Part shown: positions 23,902 to 28,266 of the stretch, piece after piece | Layout: each line of letters starts with the position of its first letter | Position numbering within the stretch: the stretch's first letter is position 1 | Assembly: GCA_900769985.1 (NCBI GenBank) | Contig: CAAGIS010000062.1 | Span: 1-28,266, forward strand | DNA: 28,266 nucleotides | DNA from: Spirochaetia bacterium | Lineage (GTDB): Bacteria; Spirochaetota; Spirochaetia; Treponematales; Treponemataceae | Reading direction: 5' to 3' | Notes under the pieces: model-generated | Database searches by the model: none | Seen by the model: only the letters and a program-made list of their open reading frames with translations | What the model was told of the DNA's origin: nothing | Program-made: the position numbers and the translations under genes

Positions 23902-25419
23902 CTATTTTTTCATGAGTTTTTCAAACATAATAGAATGTGCTTGATTTATAACATCCTGAATATCATCGTCAGGATTTTTCCGGCACGACAAGCCGTACTG
24001 AAAGTCAAATTCAAAATTCAAGATAACTTCATTCTTTATCGAAAGAAGAATTTTATCGATAATGTCCTGCGCAGTTTCAAGTTCAGAAGGAAAAAGCATA
24101 ATGATGTTTCCGTTTGCGTACGAAGCAATGTCAGAATCGCGGATTTGTTTTTTTATACATTCAGCAATGCGAATCAATGCAATATTCAAATTAAATGATT
24201 TATTATTTTCGTCTTTTACCCTGACAATGCACGAAGCTGCCGTATACGGAAAACGACGGTACATATTTATTTCCTTTATTTTGCGCGCAAGAACATGAGA
24301 AGCAGAAAGCCCTGTTAATTTGTCTTTCATAGATGCCTGCTGAATGCTCTCAAAATTCTGAACAACCTCTGAAATGTCCCTTATAATAAAATAGGAACAT
24401 ATTGTCATTTTTTTTAAATACGAAACGCGCTTATATTCAAGCTGACATATTTTTGAATTTGAATTCCTGCCTGTCAAAAAAAGCTGGTTTATAAAAAGTG
24501 AATCTGCAGAAAGAGTGCCTAGAGGAACGTATTCTGAAATGAATTTTTCTTTTGTAAGAGAATTGATATCCCTGAAAGAAAAACCAAAAAAGTTTTTTGC
24601 AGAATCATTAAAATCTGCAAGGACATCATCTGCATTAAAAATCACGCTGAGCGAAGTTGATTTGTCAAAAATTTTTGACCGGAACATTCTTTTTACAAAA
24701 TTAAATTTATTTTGGTAAATGAAAAAATAATACATAAACGGAAGCATAAAACAGAAAATGCACATCTCAGTCATAAGCGATGCAGGACGCTCAATCAAAA
24801 TTACAAAGAACAAAAACTGAATTACACATATAATTATATTTGCAATTTCATAAGAGCTGTTTACGGCAGTCCTCATTGCAATTCTCGTAAAAACAAGAAT
24901 GCCATAAATGAACAGAAGCGACAGTAAAAAAAAGGCATACACCGACCAAAGACCGCCTCTTTTAAAAGATACAATCGTATCGACAAAATGCGGAATATCT
25001 TTTTCGGTAAAAAACGGATGGAGCCAGCAGATTATGTAACTGAAAAAGTCTTCCGTAAAAATATTTATGATTGAAATTGAACAGGCACAAAACGCTGCAA
25101 TAAAAATAATGAAAACAACGACATTCGTATATTTTGAATAGTCAGAAAACGTGCTGACTTTCATTTTTGTAAAAAGCGCAACAATCAGAATAAAAAATAC
25201 ATTGAAGAGGCTGCATAAAACTCTGGAAACAAGATAACCGTTTTCGCCAAAATGCAGCAACATGCTGTTAAAAAAAACTGAAAGCAAAACGGCGACAGAC
25301 AGTAACTGCAATATGACAAAATTTTTATCGCCCTTTGCCTTGCGGTTCAGCGCAAAAATAAAAAAGAGAATCTGGCATACAAACAAAATACAGAATACTG
25401 CGCTAAAATAAATTACCAT
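23902..25419 (-). CDS. Membrane sensor with seven helices, PAS-like and degenerate GGDEF domains
   Basis: In this 505-residue protein, residues 1-235 hold about seven membrane helices, like the sensor parts of 7TM signalling proteins. Residues about 255-360 look like a PAS domain (SLSVIFNADDVLADFNDSAK). Residues about 363-505 follow the diguanylate cyclase fold, starting MKDKLTGLSASHVLARKI. The catalytic GGDEF loop reads ANGNI (435-439, in SYANGNIIMLF), so metal and GTP binding are lost; the domain probably binds a ligand or partner rather than making c-di-GMP. The start codon overlaps the EF-G stop (ATGGTAA, 7-bp overlap), so translation is coupled. The fliG-like gene follows 9 bp later, linking it to motility signalling by context. 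Confidence 0.78.
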   Translation of the reverse strand: MVIYFSAVFCILFVCQILFFIFALNRKAKGDKNFVILQLLSVAVLLSVFFNSMLLHFGENGYLVSRVLCSLFNVFFILIVALFTKMKVSTFSDYSKYTNVVVFIIFIAAFCACSISIINIFTEDFFSYIICWLHPFFTEKDIPHFVDTIVSFKRGGLWSVYAFFLLSLLFIYGILVFTRIAMRTAVNSSYEIANIIICVIQFLFFVILIERPASLMTEMCIFCFMLPFMYYFFIYQNKFNFVKRMFRSKIFDKSTSLSVIFNADDVLADFNDSAKNFFGFSFRDINSLTKEKFISEYVPLGTLSADSLFINQLFLTGRNSNSKICQLEYKRVSYLKKMTICSYFIIRDISEVVQNFESIQQASMKDKLTGLSASHVLARKIKEINMYRRFPYTAASCIVRVKDENNKSFNLNIALIRIAECIKKQIRDSDIASYANGNIIMLFPSELETAQDIIDKILLSIKNEVILNFEFDFQYGLSCRKNPDDDIQDVINQAHSIMFEKLMKK

Positions 25420-27467
25420 GCATTTCCTAAACCGTCAGGCTTAAGCTGAAAATGACTGAATTCCATCGTAAAAGAAGCACGTCCCTGAGTTGCAGAACGA
25501 AGATTCGTACTGAAACCAAACATTTTTGCCATAGGCGCCTGAGCATGAACTAATTCTGACGAAGACTTTGAATCCTGTCCCATGACAATTCCACCACGCT
25601 GAGTAATCTGGCTCATTGCTTCTCCGACAAATTCTTTCGGGCAGGAAATTTCAACATTCATCACAGGTTCAAAAAGCTGAGGGTTTGCAGCGCTGCACGC
25701 TTTGTCAAATGCCTGTGCACAGCAAGAAGCAAACGCAAAAGGTGTTGAAGTTAATTCGTTATATTCGATTTTTGTAACTTCGACCATCGTATCTGTACAC
25801 GGATAACCGTATTGAATTCCAGAATCAAGTGAACTTTTTACGCTCTGTGCAATGGCTTCAAGAATTTCATCAGGAACATCTTTTTTAGATGCGCTGAATA
25901 TATAGTCATTTCCAAGACCTTGTTCACGAGGAGAAACTTTGATTGTAACACCGGCAGTATTTTCTTTGCCTGCAAGAACTTTAGAAAAGTTTTCGGAAAC
26001 ACAGGCTTCTGAAGTAACGGCTTCGCGGTAAGTAACTTGAGGATTTCCGACACGGCATTTTACTCCAAAGTCATCTTTCATGCGCGTAACGAGAACATCA
26101 AGATGAAGTTCACCCATGCCGCTTATAATGAGCTGACCTGTTTCTGAATCTTCATGATGAGTAAAAGTCGGATCTTCTTTAGAAAGAATTTCAAGCGTTT
26201 CGTTCATCTTGTCGCGTTCAGAAAGACTTTCAGGTTCGATAGCAACAGAGATTACGGGCTCAGGGAATTTTACGCTTTCAAGAAGAACAGGAAGTCCTTC
26301 GCTTCCTAATGTATCTCCTGTCTGCGCAAGTTTAAGTCCGATAAAAACTGCAATATCTCCGGCAGAAACGCTGTCCATCGGTTCAGACTTATCGGCATGC
26401 ATGCGGAGAATGCGATTTACGCGTTCCCTCTTTTTTTTGCCGACATTAAAAACCTGAGTGCCGGCAGAAATTTTTCCTGAATACATGCGGACATAGCACA
26501 GAGAGCCCATTTCTCTGTCATACTGAATTTTAAAAACAAGACCTACCGGCATTCCGTTTTCTTTGCATGGAACTTCAATTTCTTCTTCCTTATCTTTTTT
26601 TATCTGCATTCCTTTTGTTGCAGGAATGTCGAGCGGACTTGGAAGATAATCTATAACGGCATCAATTAAAGGCTGGACACCCTGATTATGACGTGCGCTA
26701 CCCATGACAAACGGAACAAACGTCCTGTTTATAGTTCCTTTGCGGATTGCGGTTTTTAATTTTTCAAGAGGAATTTCCTTGCCTTCAAGATAAAGTTCTG
26801 CAAGTTCATCATCAGATGAAGCTACAATATCGATAAGTTTTTCTTTCCATTCATTTGCAAAATCAATGCGGCTGGAATCAATTTCTGACTCAGAGAATTT
26901 TTCGCCGTCAGATTCAGCATCCCATCTGATTTCTTTCATCGAAAGCAAATCAATAACGCCTTCAAACTCAGGTCCTTCACCAATCGGAACTTGAAGCGCA
27001 AGACAGTCAATTCCGAATTTATTATGAACATCTTCCATTGAACCAAAAAAATCGGCTCCAATTCTGTCCATTTTGTTCATAAATGCAATTCGCGGAACGT
27101 TAAACTCGTCTGCCTGTTTCCAGACAGTTTCTGTCTGTGGCTGAACTCCGTCAACTGCACAGATTACGGCAACCGCTCCGTCAAGAACTCGCAGGGAACG
27201 TTCAACTTCGGCAGTAAAATCTACATGTCCCGGAGTGTCAATAATATTTATCTGATGGTCTTTCCAGTATGTAGTCGTAGCAGCACTGCAAATCGTAATT
27301 CCGCGTTCCTGTTCCTGTGCCATCCAGTCCATTGTAGCCTGACCGTCATCAATTTCACCAATTTTATGAATTTTTTTTGTATAATAAAGAATTCGCTCTG
27401 TTGTGGTAGTTTTTCCGGCATCAATATGAGCCATAATTCCGATATTGCGCATTTTCTCCAAAGACAT
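25413..27467 (-). CDS. fusA: Elongation factor G
   Basis: This 684-residue translational GTPase moves tRNAs and mRNA on the ribosome (or recycles ribosomes, in some paralogues). Motifs: AHIDAGKT (13-20), RGITI (55-59), DTPGH (77-81), NKMD (131-134) and GSARHNQGVQ (G5 region). Domains II-V follow, including SGMGELHLDV in domain III, YREAV at the start of domain IV and a normal domain V end. Spirochaetes carry two EF-Gs (spdEFG1 and spdEFG2) that split translocation and recycling; I cannot tell which this is. No str-operon neighbours (rpsL, rpsG, tuf) are present. A strong AGGGGAAA ribosome site precedes the ATG, and the gene leads the sensor, fliG-like and peptidase series. Confidence 0.93.
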   Translation of the reverse strand: MSLEKMRNIGIMAHIDAGKTTTTERILYYTKKIHKIGEIDDGQATMDWMAQEQERGITICSAATTTYWKDHQINIIDTPGHVDFTAEVERSLRVLDGAVAVICAVDGVQPQTETVWKQADEFNVPRIAFMNKMDRIGADFFGSMEDVHNKFGIDCLALQVPIGEGPEFEGVIDLLSMKEIRWDAESDGEKFSESEIDSSRIDFANEWKEKLIDIVASSDDELAELYLEGKEIPLEKLKTAIRKGTINRTFVPFVMGSARHNQGVQPLIDAVIDYLPSPLDIPATKGMQIKKDKEEEIEVPCKENGMPVGLVFKIQYDREMGSLCYVRMYSGKISAGTQVFNVGKKKRERVNRILRMHADKSEPMDSVSAGDIAVFIGLKLAQTGDTLGSEGLPVLLESVKFPEPVISVAIEPESLSERDKMNETLEILSKEDPTFTHHEDSETGQLIISGMGELHLDVLVTRMKDDFGVKCRVGNPQVTYREAVTSEACVSENFSKVLAGKENTAGVTIKVSPREQGLGNDYIFSASKKDVPDEILEAIAQSVKSSLDSGIQYGYPCTDTMVEVTKIEYNELTSTPFAFASCCAQAFDKACSAANPQLFEPVMNVEISCPKEFVGEAMSQITQRGGIVMGQDSKSSSELVHAQAPMAKMFGFSTNLRSATQGRASFTMEFSHFQLKPDGLGNAW

Positions 27468-27495
27468 AAATTTCCCCTATTATTCTAACTGCATT

Positions 27496-27501
27496 ATTAT
27501 A
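27496..27501 (-). promoter_or_regulatory. -10 element of the EF-G gene
   Basis: TATAAT on the minus strand, giving a leader of about 20 nt that contains the AGGGGAAA ribosome site. The -35 region is weak (nothing close to TTGACA at 16-18 bp). Confidence 0.4.
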
Positions 27502-27570
27502 TAAAAATTCTTGAAATATGTACACAGTGCGCAAGTAAATTTCTATTCCTCACTAGCATGGAGTTATCAT

Positions 27571-27587
27571 GCGCTACGAGTTTTGCA
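27571..27587 (+). repeat. Intergenic structured repeat, degenerate copy 3
   Basis: GCGCTACGAGTTTTGC matches the core of copy 1 (GCGCTACGAGTTTGC) apart from one extra T. The second stem arm is no longer clear, and the sequence runs into the stop codon of the acetyltransferase gene. Confidence 0.4.
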
Positions 27588-27593
27588 AAAAGA

Positions 27594-28266
27594 TTAGCTC
27601 CAGAAATTTTTAGGAAGAACAGGACCGCCGGAAACAGCGTCGTTGCAGCGCTGACACGCAGGGTCGGAGCAATGAGTTATCATTGGATTTTGTTCGATTT
27701 GGTTCCGGCAGATTTCTGCAAGGTCGGAGGCTTTAAAACAAGTCCATTCGCTTTCTGCGACTTTTGTTTTTTTGGCAATCGGATTTACGAACGGAGCGAG
27801 GTTTTCAAAGCCGTCTGAGCAGCTTCCGGCTGATACAGGAATTACACGCATGTATCTGTCATATACCCATCTTACAAAGGGAGTTCTGCCTGAAAGCTGT
27901 TCAGCGTAATGAATGATTGTTGCAGAATCAAGTCCGACGCCGATTAAAAGGACGTAGCCGCCATCATCACACAACTGTCGTAACGGTGCGTAAACATCTT
28001 TTGCAGTCTGCGCGCGCGTAAGTTTTTCTGCATTGCGACCGACTGCAGCGAATGAGTTTAAAGGGTTGTTTCCTCTGAAGGATTTTTCAAAATCGAGAAC
28101 AGTTTTAGAAAACAATCCCATCTCTTCAAGCGAAATTTCCTTACTCGTTACGTCAAAGATTTTTTTTACAGGATAGTCTTTATTCAAAAAAAATGAATAG
28201 TCCCCTGCTCCGTTCCTCTCCGGCATATATTTTTTTACAGGACAAGCTTCGTATTCATCAGAAAAA
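27594..28266 (-). CDS. AAC(3)-family N-acetyltransferase-like protein (partial, N-terminus beyond right edge)
   Basis: The frame is open to the window edge; the visible 224 codons begin FSDEYEACPVKKYMPERNG. An internal ATG at 28226 is not the likely start. The segments LNSFAAVGRNAEKLT and GGYVLLIGVGLDSATIIHYAEQ match the aminoglycoside 3-N-acetyltransferase (AAC(3)/YokD) fold, where the histidine in the IIHYAEQ region belongs to the active site. Near the C-terminus is a cysteine cluster, HCSDPACQRCNDAVSGGP, also seen in non-resistance members of this family. Most chromosomal members have unknown acyl acceptors, so antibiotic resistance should not be assumed. It lies 126 bp upstream of the EF-G gene on the same strand. 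Confidence 0.75.
   Translation of the reverse strand, partial: FSDEYEACPVKKYMPERNGAGDYSFFLNKDYPVKKIFDVTSKEISLEEMGLFSKTVLDFEKSFRGNNPLNSFAAVGRNAEKLTRAQTAKDVYAPLRQLCDDGGYVLLIGVGLDSATIIHYAEQLSGRTPFVRWVYDRYMRVIPVSAGSCSDGFENLAPFVNPIAKKTKVAESEWTCFKASDLAEICRNQIEQNPMITHCSDPACQRCNDAVSGGPVLPKNFWS

Noticed and set aside
27594..28226. Complete 210-residue acetyltransferase starting at 28226
   Set aside because: The frame stays open to the window edge, and the N-terminal part of the AAC(3) fold is missing, so the true start lies outside.

Overview
The window is one continuous stretch of an AT-rich bacterial chromosome, most probably from a spirochaete of the genus Treponema, perhaps a gut or rumen type. 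The main support is a FliG paralogue of the spirochaete FliG1 kind, together with an EF-G, a PreP-like M16C peptidase, a DUF4954 protein and a PEGA protein. The genus is my inference; no ribosomal RNA or other decisive marker is present.

Layout. Bases 1-880 are accessory DNA: the end of an IS3-family insertion sequence (transposase OrfA, running off the left edge), the 3' stump of an XRE-type regulator that it truncates, and a 188-bp element with terminal inverted repeats and a long internal hairpin. Next come an NfeD gene broken by one extra A in an A-run and its SPFH (paraslipin) partner, ending at a bidirectional terminator. On the minus strand follow hisC with a YfcE-like phosphoesterase, then a DUF4954 beta-helix protein. 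A divergent promoter separates DUF4954 from a plus-strand pair encoding a small membrane protein and a metallo-beta-lactamase-fold hydrolase. Convergent to these is deoC, which is divergent from a small 2[4Fe-4S] ferredoxin. Bases 9098-15417 form a plus-strand envelope block: a LysM/M23 peptidase, a PEGA-type lipid- or wall-facing protein, a GC-rich intergenic island that looks like a terminated small RNA, a class A penicillin-binding protein, a reduced ParB-like protein with an amphipathic tail, and RlmJ. From 15457 to the right edge everything is on the minus strand. In transcription order these are an AAC(3)-like acetyltransferase (cut by the right edge), EF-G, a membrane protein with a dead GGDEF-like domain, a FliG paralogue, the M16C peptidase, a 71-residue protein, a beta-rich hypothetical protein and ClpB.

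Cross-cutting signals. Four genes without a Shine-Dalgarno sequence (nfeD, DUF4954, the penicillin-binding protein, clpB) have sigma-70-like -35/-10 pairs with 17-bp spacers whose -10 ends 6-8 nt before the ATG, which predicts leaderless or near-leaderless mRNAs. Genes with other contexts mostly carry clear Shine-Dalgarno sequences or are tightly coupled to the gene before. A short structured repeat recurs in at least two, probably three, intergenic gaps, with its stem conserved by compensating changes. The putative small RNA exposes a C-rich loop complementary to Shine-Dalgarno sequences, including an 8-nt perfect match at the EF-G start. No tRNA, rRNA or CRISPR array was seen.
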